DNA from: a bacterium
GTDB lineage: Bacteria > Actinomycetota > Acidimicrobiia > Spongiisociales > Spongiisociaceae
Direction: 5' to 3'
NCBI GenBank assembly: GCA_026710435.1
Contig: JAPOQZ010000266.1
Span: 1-64,000, forward strand
Length of the DNA: 64,000 bases
This document shows, in pieces, positions 34,676 through 43,313 of this stretch. Position 1 is the stretch's first letter. Each line of letters begins with the position of its first letter. The translations under genes were made by a program, and so were the position numbers. The notes under the pieces were generated by a model. That model was not told the DNA's origin, did not search any database, and saw nothing but the letters and a program-made list of their open reading frames with translations.

Positions 34676-35335
34676 GTGGCACCCTCGCCGACCACTCGGC
34701 AGGCGGTCATATTGCTCGGTACACAGTTCCGTGTCCCGATCCCGCGTTGGTTCCGAGTTTCGTCAACCATGAAGCAGGAGATTCCATTCGGCGATGCGGA
34801 GACTACGCATGTTGAGATCAGGGCTGCGGATCACAGCGTGGTGATAGACCGGCCACGCATCCAGATCATTGAATGGCCTCGCATCAGCAACCTCGATGGT
34901 ACACGTGTCGACTTTGCTGTCGCCGACGCTATTCGAGAGACTCCTGATGCCATCGCAATCTACGCCTCTACGCCCGATCGCCCGTACATTGCACGGATAA
35001 TTGTTCGAGCCAGAGTCCGCTGGGTGCATCGTCTCCTGGTTATGTGTCTGCTCTTGCTAACGACAGCTACTGCAGCGGTGACGGTTGTTCTTCCCGAGAG
35101 TGCCGATCTGGTTGCATCCCTGGCGCTCCTGGTGTTCCCACTCACCCTGGCTGGCACAGTTGCCCTCGGTCGCGAGACGACCTCATTAGCCGAACGGCTC
35201 CTCCGCTCAAGGAGGATCGGTCTACTGCTCAGTATTCTCGTCCTCTGGAGCCTGACCCTGCTCCGGCTGCTCTCAAAGGCGGGCGTGGAGTTCGCGGAGT
35301 CTTGGTGGCACGCGGTGAAACACCTAGCCGGATGA
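34676..35335 (+). CDS. Uncharacterised membrane protein, three C-terminal TM helices
   Basis: The ORF encodes 219 residues. The N-terminal half is soluble (VEIRAADHSVVIDRPRIQII). Then come helices VHRLLVMCLLLLTTATAAV, LVASLALLVFPLTLAGTVAL and IGLLLSILVLWSLTLLRLL. GTG 34676 is the track start, and ATG 34769 (MKQEIPFG) is equally possible because neither has a clear ribosome site. It follows the previous gene by 12 nt and may form a two-gene module with it. Confidence 0.5.
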   Translation: MAPSPTTRQAVILLGTQFRVPIPRWFRVSSTMKQEIPFGDAETTHVEIRAADHSVVIDRPRIQIIEWPRISNLDGTRVDFAVADAIRETPDAIAIYASTPDRPYIARIIVRARVRWVHRLLVMCLLLLTTATAAVTVVLPESADLVASLALLVFPLTLAGTVALGRETTSLAERLLRSRRIGLLLSILVLWSLTLLRLLSKAGVEFAESWWHAVKHLAG

Positions 35336-35386
35336 TACGGAAGCCGGTAACCTGGGCTGACAACGTTGCAAGGCAAAGGACACACC

Positions 35387-35557
35387 ATGGCCAAGAACGG
35401 AGCCAGGGGCGGCGGTCGGTATGGTGCCGTATCGCGTCGGAGCCAAGTTCAGAATCCGAAGACCGGGGGCTGGCCGAAGCGGGACACCTCGACGGGGCGC
35501 TTCGTGGCAACGAGGAAGTCCGGCGGACCCTTCAAGGGCGTACGCCGCGAGCGCTGA
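35387..35557 (+). CDS. Small basic Gly/Arg-rich protein
   Basis: A 56-residue protein: MAKNGARGGGRYGAVSRRSQ, NPKTGGWPKRDTSTGRF, GGPFKGVRRER. Short proteins with this NPKTGxWxKRD and GPFKGVRRE layout occur widely in bacteria and phages, without known function. An AAAGGA ribosome site precedes the ATG at 35387. Its high charge suggests nucleic-acid binding. Confidence 0.75.
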   Translation: MAKNGARGGGRYGAVSRRSQVQNPKTGGWPKRDTSTGRFVATRKSGGPFKGVRRER

Positions 35558-35667
35558 GCCATTGGGTAAACCTTCTCACCGAGCCGGCTTACCCATGCCT
35601 GCGGACCGGTCGGCGATAATGCTCGCTTGGCCGGTTTGGTCATCCCGCTCTCGGTACATCGCTGCAG

Positions 35668-36660
35668 GTGGAGTCAAGCCGGTGTAGTTGGGCGGACAGC
35701 TCGGGGAGTGGTCGTATTCTGTTTTCCGAAGTAAGGCTAGGAACGATCTCGGTGGCGGACCTGGAGAGGTCCCAGGACTTCTATCACGGCGCATTCGGTT
35801 ACCTGGCCAAGGGGACCGGTGTCCTGCGTGCTGAGGACGACGGCGGTCGGGTGGGGGAATCTTGGATGATGCCCGATGGCATGACAGCCCGCTTTGCGGT
35901 CGTCGGGCCGGCCCGCTGTGACAGTTGCCTGCTCCGCATCGTGGAGTTCGACGCGCCGGGTCAACCGATCTGGGATGACTTGCCGGCCGGGAAGGTGATA
36001 GGTCATTACGCGCTGAACATACGGGTTCCCGAGATCCACACCGGCTGGGAGCGGATCGTCGCTGCCGGGGGGCGGATCAAGTCACCCCCGACGCACTGGC
36101 ACCTGAGCGACGGCTCGGCCTGGGACTCCCAGATCTACGACCCCGATGGGATCCTGATCGATGCCTGGAGCGTGGAGGGGGAGATCGCGGAGAGGTTGGG
36201 AGCCGCGATGGATCCGGCCAGCGAGTTGCAGACCATGGCACTCCACGTGGGTGATGCGGTCCGTTCGAAGGAGTTCTATCTGGGGTTCGGATACGGCGTC
36301 CTGTACGACCAGCAAGTCAAAGGTCTGGAGGAGTTCTTCGGTGTGCCCGACGGTGTCGTCATGCACAACGTGAATCTGATCATGGAGCACACACCGGTCG
36401 GCAGGATGGAGATGAGCCAGTACCTCGGCCATCCGGGGATCGAGGTCAAGCCCCGGGCGGTTCCGCCGAACCACGGGATCCTGTCGGTCACCTTCGAGGC
36501 AGGCGATCTGCCGTCCGCTTCTGCCCATGTGGTCGACCTTGGCGCCGAGCCGATCGGGGGTCCGGCGACCTATGCAGTGCTCCCCTACGGACAGGTGGCG
36601 GCGTCCACCTTCTTCGGACCGGACGGCGAGATGGTCGAAATCTTCGAAAGGATCGGATAG
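35668..36660 (+). CDS. Two-domain VOC (glyoxalase/extradiol dioxygenase-like) protein
   Basis: A 330-residue protein with two paired beta-alpha-beta-beta-beta modules. The first is SEVRLGTISVADLERSQDFYHG and the second is MALHVGDAVRSKEFYLGFGYG. GHYALNIRV and FGPDGEMVEIFE supply candidate metal-ligand positions. It resembles 52194-53120 over its length. Such proteins are extradiol-type dioxygenases, lyases or epimerases. The GTG at 35668 lacks a strong ribosome site and the domain starts near residue 18, so the true start is uncertain. It is the first gene of an operon with a flavoprotein and an amidohydrolase. Confidence 0.8.
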   Translation: MESSRCSWADSSGSGRILFSEVRLGTISVADLERSQDFYHGAFGYLAKGTGVLRAEDDGGRVGESWMMPDGMTARFAVVGPARCDSCLLRIVEFDAPGQPIWDDLPAGKVIGHYALNIRVPEIHTGWERIVAAGGRIKSPPTHWHLSDGSAWDSQIYDPDGILIDAWSVEGEIAERLGAAMDPASELQTMALHVGDAVRSKEFYLGFGYGVLYDQQVKGLEEFFGVPDGVVMHNVNLIMEHTPVGRMEMSQYLGHPGIEVKPRAVPPNHGILSVTFEAGDLPSASAHVVDLGAEPIGGPATYAVLPYGQVAASTFFGPDGEMVEIFERIG

Positions 36661-36664
36661 GGAC

Positions 36665-38080
36665 ATGGCAACCGTATGGGATGCCGTTGTCGTAGGAGCC
36701 GGGACGGCAGGCCTGCCCGCCGCCATATTCGCTGCCCGTCGCGGGATGCGGGTACTCGCCGTGGAGAAGAGCCACCAGGTCGGCGGAACCCTTTACCTCT
36801 CGGGTGGCCACATGAGCGCGGCCGGGACCCGCCACCAGGAGCGTCACGGGGTGGAGGACTCCCCCGAGGAGCACTTCCGCGACGTCATGGCTTTTTCGGA
36901 AGGCAAGGCCAACCGGGACCTGGTCCGTCTCGCCACCGGCAACGCCGCGGGCACTATCGACTGGCTCGACGATCTGGGCTTCGACTTCTCGCCGGAGTGC
37001 CCCGCTCCGACCGTCCATTTCCACCACAACCCCTACTCCAAGGCACGCATGCACTGGGGAACGCGCGCCGGGTACTCGATCCTGGACCTGGTGGTCCCGG
37101 AGTTCGAGTCCGTGGTCGCCGACGGCTCGGTCGAGTTGGCGCTCAACACCAGCCTTGTTGGGCTGGACCGGAGGGGCAATCGGGCATGGGGCGTTCTGGT
37201 TGACGGGCCGGACGGCCGGACGGTACACACCGCTCGGGCGGTTGTTCTCACTGCCGGTGGCTATACGGCCAATCCCGAAATGTTCAGGGATCTGAGCAGC
37301 GGCCGGCTGGTTTCTCCCGGGCTGCTCACCGTGACCGGGGACGCTCACCGCATCGTCGCCGAGTTGGGTGGAAGCCTGCGCAACGGTCACCGCTGGCTGC
37401 CGACCTTCGGCGGTATCGAAGATCCGGATACACCGCATCGGGCTGTTCACACCGACTACTGGGCATCCCTCGCTCCCCAGGTCCGACCGCCCTGGGAGGT
37501 CTACGTGAACCGAGCCGGAAGGCGGTTCATGTCGGAGGAGGAGGGCGACGAGGTCACACGGGGTAGAGCCCTCCGAGCGCAGCCGGGTCAGGTCTTCTGG
37601 GTGGTGTTCGACGAGGCTGCCCTCGACCGCGCGCCACCCCTGCTCCCCGGCTGGGGTGCCGAAGGGGTCCGTTCCCGGGCCGGAGACTCCCCTCCACTGT
37701 TCAAGGGCGGATCGCTGGAGGACTTGGCGGCTGTGGCCGGGATCGATCCTGCCGGCCTCGTTGCGACCGTCTCGGCCTACAACGCAGCAATCGGTGGTGC
37801 GCCCGACGAGTTGGGGCGGAGGCACCTGCCCCTTGCCATCGAGACACCGCCTTTCTACGCGGTGGAGAACCATGCCACGACGCTGCGCACCCCGGCCGGC
37901 GCGACGGTCGACGCCGCTCTCCGGGTGCTCGACGCCAAGGGTCGTCCATTCGGCGGGCTGTACGCCGCGGGCGAGACTCTGGGTAGTGCGGTGTTCAGTG
38001 GTGGTGGAGCAGCGGCCGGGATGAGCATCACGCCGGCGATGACGTTCGGCCGGTTGCTGGGATCGAGCCTGATCTCGTAG
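36665..38080 (+). CDS. FAD-dependent KstD/fumarate-reductase-like flavoprotein
   Basis: A 471-residue protein with a dinucleotide-binding motif (DAVVVGAGTAGLPAAIFAAR), VGGTLYLSGGHMSA, AVVLTAGGYTANPEMF, and GLYAAGETLGSAVFSGGGAAAGMS at the C-terminus. This is the FAD_binding_2 family, comparable to 3-ketosteroid dehydrogenases, urocanate reductases and 15032-16471. It probably carries out an alpha,beta-dehydrogenation. It starts 4 nt after the VOC gene; an amidohydrolase follows after 25 nt. Confidence 0.85.
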   Translation: MATVWDAVVVGAGTAGLPAAIFAARRGMRVLAVEKSHQVGGTLYLSGGHMSAAGTRHQERHGVEDSPEEHFRDVMAFSEGKANRDLVRLATGNAAGTIDWLDDLGFDFSPECPAPTVHFHHNPYSKARMHWGTRAGYSILDLVVPEFESVVADGSVELALNTSLVGLDRRGNRAWGVLVDGPDGRTVHTARAVVLTAGGYTANPEMFRDLSSGRLVSPGLLTVTGDAHRIVAELGGSLRNGHRWLPTFGGIEDPDTPHRAVHTDYWASLAPQVRPPWEVYVNRAGRRFMSEEEGDEVTRGRALRAQPGQVFWVVFDEAALDRAPPLLPGWGAEGVRSRAGDSPPLFKGGSLEDLAAVAGIDPAGLVATVSAYNAAIGGAPDELGRRHLPLAIETPPFYAVENHATTLRTPAGATVDAALRVLDAKGRPFGGLYAAGETLGSAVFSGGGAAAGMSITPAMTFGRLLGSSLIS

Positions 38081-38105
38081 GTTTCTTTGATCGTAAGGAG
38101 TTCCA

Positions 38106-39251
38106 ATGCCTGAGAACGGACGCCGCGCTATCGACGCAGACTCCCATGTGGGTCTGGCGCTGGACACATGGGACCGCTTCCTCGATCCGAGCCTGAGGGA
38201 TCATCCCCGGCGCCCCCGCTTCGAGGAGGCCGACGGCATCCACTACTTCCTGGCGGACCGGTACCGGTGGCCGTCGCATACGGGACGGTTGCCGTACCGC
38301 ACCCCCTCCGGTTACGCGCCGGGTCCCCGGGGAGGCGTGGACGCCGACTACCGCATGGAGGACTTCATGGACCCCGAAGGAGTCGATCGGGGAATGCTCA
38401 TGCCGGGCCGGTTCATGTCGGCGGTTTCCTACTTCGAGGACATCGAGATCGGCAACGCCCAGGCCAGGGCCTACAACGACTGGCTGGCTGACTTCTGCAG
38501 CTCCCACCCGAACCGGCTGTTCGGGTTCGGGGTGATCAACGTGGCCGATCCATCCGGGGCGGTGGAGGAGATGCGCCGCTGCGTCCATGAACTGGGTTTT
38601 CCAGCCATCTACATGTCGCCTTCGGTGGTCGGACGGGATCCGGACGAGTACCGGGTCATGTCCGACGAGCACTTCTATCCCATGTACGAGGAAGCCGCCC
38701 GGCTCGACGTTCCGCTGTCGATCCACGCCTTCAGCGATCCCAACGTCGAAGGACATTCCCACAACTGGCCGAGATCCGGCTCCCTTCTTTGGAGCGACAT
38801 CGTCGGCTTCCCGTTCCAGGGCATGCAGGTGTTCGTCAACCTGGTGCTCGGCGGAGTGTGCGACGCCTTCCCCGAGACCAAGTTCGGGATCTTCGAATCG
38901 GGTCTCGGATGGATGCCGATGGTCATAGACCGCATCCACGAACGTCGGGAGAAGTTCACCGAACTGGTCAGGATGGCGGCTCCGGACATGGAACTCCTCC
39001 CCGAGGAGTACATCCAGCGCCAGATCTGGATGGGCTTCGAGCCCGAGGATCCGTTCCTACCTGACTTCATCAAATGGACGGGGGCGCCGGAGCGGACCCT
39101 ACTCTCGATCGACTACCCCCACCTCGACTACGAGCCCGGCCAGCTCGAGGGATTCCGCGCCCGAGGCGATGTGTCGGAGGACCACATCAGGCTGGCCGAG
39201 TGGGACAACTCCATCGAGTACTTCAAGTGGGAGGGAACAGCGGCCCGGTAG
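38106..39251 (+). CDS. Amidohydrolase-2 family protein
   Basis: A 381-residue TIM-barrel protein with the N-terminal AIDADSHVGLALDTWDRF, central FGFGVINVADPSGAVEEM, KFGIFESGLGWMPMVIDR and a late LLSIDYPHLDYEPGQLEG that carries the conserved Asp and His. Relatives include ACMSD and gamma-resorcylate decarboxylase, which break C-C bonds or hydrolyse rings. It has AAGGAG upstream. It is the last intact gene of this operon. Confidence 0.88.
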   Translation: MPENGRRAIDADSHVGLALDTWDRFLDPSLRDHPRRPRFEEADGIHYFLADRYRWPSHTGRLPYRTPSGYAPGPRGGVDADYRMEDFMDPEGVDRGMLMPGRFMSAVSYFEDIEIGNAQARAYNDWLADFCSSHPNRLFGFGVINVADPSGAVEEMRRCVHELGFPAIYMSPSVVGRDPDEYRVMSDEHFYPMYEEAARLDVPLSIHAFSDPNVEGHSHNWPRSGSLLWSDIVGFPFQGMQVFVNLVLGGVCDAFPETKFGIFESGLGWMPMVIDRIHERREKFTELVRMAAPDMELLPEEYIQRQIWMGFEPEDPFLPDFIKWTGAPERTLLSIDYPHLDYEPGQLEGFRARGDVSEDHIRLAEWDNSIEYFKWEGTAAR

Positions 39252-39290
39252 CGGTCGCGCGGATAGCATTCACCCGGTTGGAGGTAAGAG

Positions 39291-39682
39291 TTGTCCGTTC
39301 CAGTCCGGTTGACCGGGGTCACCAAACGCTATGGAAAGGCGAGGGGGGTCATAGACCTCGATCTGGAGGTGCGGGCAGGGGAGGTTTTCGGGTACGGGGC
39401 CTCTCTGCGGGGGTGGTGAGCTTTGTGGCCGCCGGGTCTTACCTGATCAACTCCCTGGGAGGCTTGGTGGAGGGATTGGAGACTTTGAGGCCCTTCTCTC
39501 CCTTTTACTACTCCGGCGCCTCCAATCCCCTTCGCAACGGTCTCGATGGTCGGCACGCTCTGGTACTGGCGGGGGCTGCGGTTCTCTTGCTCGGCCTAGC
39601 CGTGCTGGCCGTGCGCAGCCGCGACTTAGGGATTGGTGGGATACGACTGCCGGTACTTCGGGTCGGAAAGGCGTCCGGCTGA
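39291..39682 (+). pseudogene. Deletion fusion of an ABC transporter ATPase N-terminus and permease C-terminus
   Basis: A TTG with GGAGGTAAGAG upstream starts VRLTGVTKRYGKARGVIDL and AGEVFG, the first ~35 residues of an ABC ATPase, but the sequence leaves the family just before Walker A. From ~39400 a different frame gives FVAAGSYLINSLGG, SPFYYSGASNPLRNG and a final hydrophobic helix with AVRSRDLGI, the end of an ABC-2-type permease. A deletion has joined the two ends of a two-gene operon. It is non-functional. Confidence 0.75.
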
Positions 39683-39744
39683 GTACCTGGCCGGGGTCAC
39701 GGCGGACCGCTGAATCGCGCAGCCTCATCAAGTCTTCCTCACTC

Positions 39745-39941
39745 TTCCTGTTTCCAGGTAGACCCGTGGCAGCATGCACATCAACCACATCCATCGCGAC
39801 CGGGCCTGGCATCACCCCACGGGTGCAGGTCGCGCCGGGCCGCGAACGGACAATCGAGGGGGCCGGAATCCCTGGTCAGAAGCTCGTATCCCACCACCTC
39901 ATTCGCCCGGTGCAAACCCGTGGATGAAGAGTCGGGGCTAG
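39745..39941 (+). repeat. ~200-bp interspersed repeat (family 2), copy B
   Basis: It contains CATCAACCACATC, CGCGCCGGGCC, ATCCCTGGTCAGAAGCTC and ends in a weak hairpin around GATGAAGAGTCGGGGCTAG. It lies in the 326-base gap between the ABC remnant and the solute-binding protein gene, just before a strong terminator. Confidence 0.75.
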
Positions 39942-39953
39942 CAAACCAGCGCA

Positions 39954-39987
39954 AGAGAAGCGGCGCCTCGAAAGGCGCCGCTTCTCT
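39954..39987 (-). terminator. Strong hairpin terminator of the solute-binding protein gene
   Basis: AGAGAAGCGGCGCCT pairs perfectly with AGGCGCCGCTTCTCT around a CGAA tetraloop, a 15-bp stem. It is located 22 nt after the stop of the minus-strand gene at 40009-41727 and could also stop transcription from the plus strand. Confidence 0.85.
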
Positions 39988-40008
39988 CTCACATGGTGAG
40001 GTCTTCGT

Positions 40009-41727
40009 CTAGGCGAAGCTCCACTCCTGCTGGCGGACGTGGTTTACCTGTAGCAGGCCCTGGTCTATGCCCTGCAGGTTGTTGGCATGCGCCGCAATCA
40101 GCGGCGGGTACACCGGGGGGACCGATACGGCATCCTCGGCGACGAGCCGGTTGCCTTCCTTCCACAGCTCGATCTGGCGGTTCACGTCGTCGGTGGCGTC
40201 CACCTCGTCGAGGATCGCGTCGAGCCGGGGGTTGTTGTACTTATGGAAGTTCGCCGGGTCCTGCGAATGGTTGACCCCTAGGACCACCCATGGGGTGTTC
40301 CCCGCCGAGTAGCCCTCCTGGCTGGCTACCGAGATCACGTTGAACCCTCCGGTGACCCAGCGGTTCACCCATGGGCCGCTGTCCAGGATGACCAGGTTGG
40401 CCTTCAGGCCCGCTGCCAGCCAGTCGTTGGTCATGGCGACCATCGTGTCCCGGGTGAGGTTGTCGTTCTGGATCACGACGTCGAAGTCAATGACATCGTC
40501 CTCGCCGTAGCCTGCCTGGGAAAGGAGCGCGCGTGCCTGCTCGATGTCCGGATCGTCCGGGTAGGGCCGGTAGTCGGGGTCGTACCCCAGGGAGGCCGAG
40601 TGGAGAGGCCCGGAAGCCGTTACCGCTTTGCCCTGGAAGACCACGTCGTTGACCCGTCGCCGGTTCATCGAGAAGGCGATCGCCTGGCGGACCAGCAGGT
40701 TGTCCGTCGGTGGGTTCTCCACCTGCTCGAACCACAGGATGTCCACCGGTGCGTTGGCCACGAGGGTGGTCAGGTTTGCCTGAGCCTCCAAGACGGGCAA
40801 GTCGCTGAACCTCGGATCCCCTAGGTAATGGGACCGGCCACTGAGTAGGTTGACCAGGCGCGCTCCGGGATCGGGGACGAAGTTGAAGCGGATGTCCCTG
40901 ATGGCGGGCACATGCCCCGACCAGTGGTTCTCGTTGGCTGCCAACGTGGCGAACTGGCCGTCCACGAACTCGCTGAAGACGTAAGGGCCGGAACCCATGT
41001 GGCTGTCGTTGACCTCGAACCAGTCACGGTGCCGGATGTTGATCAGGGCCATCTTCGACAGCAGGAAGCTGTACGGCCGGTTCAGGTTGAAACGTACAGT
41101 CAGGTTGTCAACCGCTTCTATCGAGTCCACCGCACGCAGGTGGGAGCGCCAGATCCCGTTGTTCTGGACGAACGTATACAGATCCGCCACTGCCTGAGCG
41201 TCGAGAGCATCGCCGTTGTGGAACGTGACACCGTCCTTGATCGTTACCTCCACCGTGAGGTCGTCGATCTTGTTGGGCATGCCGGCTGCGAGCCGGGGGA
41301 CGATGTTGACGTTGCTGTCCCAGTCGTACAGCTTGTCCTCGACCATGTCCGCTATCCACTTCTGGTTCTGGATGTTCTGGACTGTCGAGTTGATGACCCT
41401 CGGTTGGATACCCATCTCGAAGATCAGCGTTGGCTGGACAGCGGCCGGGGCCTGGGACGTCGTCGTGGCCGGAGCCGCAGTCGTGGTGGTGGTCTCCGGA
41501 GCCGCGGCTGCCGCGGTCGTAGTGGTCGCGGCGGCCGTTGTGGCCGGAGCCGTTGTCGCGGGAGCCACCGTTGTCGTACCCGAGTCCGTACCGCAGGCGA
41601 CAAGCGTGAGGCCCGCCGCGCTTGCCCAGGCCGATGTCTTGAGGAAGTCGCGGCGGGACATCCCGAGGGCCCGCCGACCTTCCTCGATGACGGACTCCTG
41701 CCTCTCGCGTCTCTTACGCTCTGACAT
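40009..41727 (-). CDS. Family 5 (peptide/nickel-type) ABC solute-binding lipoprotein, Tat-exported
   Basis: A 572-residue extracytoplasmic binding protein. It has a twin-arginine motif SRRDFLK (24-30) followed by a lipobox LVAC (Cys45), so it is a Tat-exported lipoprotein. A Thr/Ala/Pro-rich linker (about 47-95) precedes the SBP_bac_5 domain (KLYDWDSNVNIVPRLAAG, VTFHNGDALDAQAVA, SYSFLL-type region). These proteins bind oligopeptides or other large ligands. No permease or ATPase gene is adjacent; the DppB/DppC-like pair lies at 56820-58726. Confidence 0.92.
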   Translation of the reverse strand: MSERKRRERQESVIEEGRRALGMSRRDFLKTSAWASAAGLTLVACGTDSGTTTVAPATTAPATTAAATTTTAAAAAPETTTTTAAPATTTSQAPAAVQPTLIFEMGIQPRVINSTVQNIQNQKWIADMVEDKLYDWDSNVNIVPRLAAGMPNKIDDLTVEVTIKDGVTFHNGDALDAQAVADLYTFVQNNGIWRSHLRAVDSIEAVDNLTVRFNLNRPYSFLLSKMALINIRHRDWFEVNDSHMGSGPYVFSEFVDGQFATLAANENHWSGHVPAIRDIRFNFVPDPGARLVNLLSGRSHYLGDPRFSDLPVLEAQANLTTLVANAPVDILWFEQVENPPTDNLLVRQAIAFSMNRRRVNDVVFQGKAVTASGPLHSASLGYDPDYRPYPDDPDIEQARALLSQAGYGEDDVIDFDVVIQNDNLTRDTMVAMTNDWLAAGLKANLVILDSGPWVNRWVTGGFNVISVASQEGYSAGNTPWVVLGVNHSQDPANFHKYNNPRLDAILDEVDATDDVNRQIELWKEGNRLVAEDAVSVPPVYPPLIAAHANNLQGIDQGLLQVNHVRQQEWSFA

Positions 41728-41935
41728 TGTGGACTGTCCCTCCTCCGCGCCGCCCGCGCGTCGCCAATACGACGGTCGCTGCGAATACTAACCCCTCCCC
41801 ATTTTGCGTGTACTGCCTGGCTGCGACGCATCGGGTGCCTACGGCTAGCGTTGGGTGTAGGAGCATCCGTGGGGTTGTTGTGGCCGGGGGTAAGTCCTCG
41901 CTCAGGCTGTGGCAACGGGCAGCAGGGAGGTCTCG

Positions 41936-42595
41936 GTGGATGTTTTCGACGTGATGCGAACCCAGCGAAGCGTCAAGCGGTTCCGCTCCGATCCGGTCGA
42001 TCGGGCGGACATAGAGGCGATGATCACCGCGGCGACCTGGGCGCCCAACGGCAGCAACCGCCAAGCGTGGGAATTCATCGTGGTCGACGATCCCGTCACG
42101 AAGAAGGCCTTGGCGGATGTCTACCGGGATGCCTGGAATCTGCTGTACGAGCAAAGGAGCACCCGGCGCAGTTTCCACGACCCGCGAACGGCTCCGGCCA
42201 AGATGATGAGCGACTCGCAACACCTCTGCGAGCATCTCGAGCAGGTGCCCGTTCTCATCCTCGTCTGCATGGACACCGACCGGAACCTGGTTTCCACCGA
42301 CGGCGTCATGCGGATGTACTGGGAGGAGGGAAACTACACATCCACCCTTCCCGGCGTCCAGAATCTGATGATCGCCGCCCGCGCCCTCGGCATCGGGACC
42401 TGCCTGACGACAGCCCTGAACGTGTTCGGCGAGAAGGCCAAGGACATACTCGGGCTTCCCGACGCGCTCCGCACCATAGCTCTCATCCCGGTGGGGTATC
42501 CGGAGGTCGACTTCAAGCCGGTCAACCGGATACCGGCCGAGGAATCGACACATTGGAACCGTTGGGGCCGACGTAGCCCCTCCGGGTCGGGGTAG
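41936..42595 (+). CDS. Nitroreductase-family FMN oxidoreductase
   Basis: A 219-residue protein with the nitroreductase fold: VMRTQRSVKRFRSDPV FMN-phosphate site, TWAPNGSNRQAWEFIVV, MIAARALGIGTCLTT, and a final PVGYPEVDFKPVNR. Members reduce nitro groups, quinones or enones with NAD(P)H. The GTG at 41936 follows GGGAGG. It starts an operon with a DUF3108-like gene, a tandem hydrolase and a VOC gene. Confidence 0.9.
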   Translation: MDVFDVMRTQRSVKRFRSDPVDRADIEAMITAATWAPNGSNRQAWEFIVVDDPVTKKALADVYRDAWNLLYEQRSTRRSFHDPRTAPAKMMSDSQHLCEHLEQVPVLILVCMDTDRNLVSTDGVMRMYWEEGNYTSTLPGVQNLMIAARALGIGTCLTTALNVFGEKAKDILGLPDALRTIALIPVGYPEVDFKPVNRIPAEESTHWNRWGRRSPSGSG

Positions 42596-42632
42596 GGTCG
42601 GCGAATCCGGACGCGGGGGAGGAGGACGGCTC

Positions 42633-43313
42633 GTGCGGCACAGGATGTACAGGGGACGGATCGACTACGTTCATCGTTCCGACGGGGAGATCGGCCGGGA
42701 GTGGTTCAGTGTGACCGTCCAGCCCAACGGGGACCGGACGTTGCGCGCCCACTGCGAGATGGACGATGTGGAACTACTGCGCGACGTCGTGCAGACTCTC
42801 GACGGCGACTGGCTTCTGGTGGACGTCTTCGTGAGGCTCACCCAGTATGGACGGTTCGTCGGGAGCGGCTGGTTCAACTTCGAGGATGACGGCATCCAGT
42901 GCGAGTCGGTCACCGCCGACGCCGGCCGCGTATCCCAGTGGGTTCCCACGGAGGGCCGGGTGCGGCTCTTTGCCAGCCACCCTCTGGCGGCGGACGGGAT
43001 GCAGTGCGCTGGTTACGACCATGGATCCGACGAGCGGATTCAGACCATCCGTCCCTGGGCCAATCCGTCTCCCCGGCCGGACGGAGCTTCGGGTCCCATC
43101 GCCGCGATCGGCAAGAAGGTAATCGAATATGTGGGGGAGGAGGAGATCACCGTCCCGGCCGGGACGTTCGAGACGCGGCACTACCTGCTCCATCCGTCCA
43201 GGCCCGAATGGACGCCGCTGGAGACGTGGGTCACCGGACCCGACTACGTATTCGTCAAGTTGAGCTGGGACGTTCTGGAAGCCGATTACGTCTTGGCGGA
43301 ACTGGAACTCTGA
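42633..43313 (+). CDS. Uncharacterised beta-rich protein (DUF3108-like)
   Basis: A 226-residue protein beginning with GTG after GGAGGAGGACGG. It is strand-rich (RIDYVHRSDGEIGREWFSV, VFVRLTQYGRFVGSGWFNF) with a late YVGEEEITVPAGTFETRHYLL block, the pattern of DUF3108-like lipid- or cofactor-associated barrels. Its CTGA end overlaps the likely start of the tandem hydrolase. The role is unknown. Confidence 0.6.
   Translation: MRHRMYRGRIDYVHRSDGEIGREWFSVTVQPNGDRTLRAHCEMDDVELLRDVVQTLDGDWLLVDVFVRLTQYGRFVGSGWFNFEDDGIQCESVTADAGRVSQWVPTEGRVRLFASHPLAADGMQCAGYDHGSDERIQTIRPWANPSPRPDGASGPIAAIGKKVIEYVGEEEITVPAGTFETRHYLLHPSRPEWTPLETWVTGPDYVFVKLSWDVLEADYVLAELEL

Noticed and set aside
36488-38167. 559-residue ORF on the minus strand
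   Set aside because: It is antisense to the KstD-like flavoprotein with clear FAD motifs; no domain is visible in the shadow.
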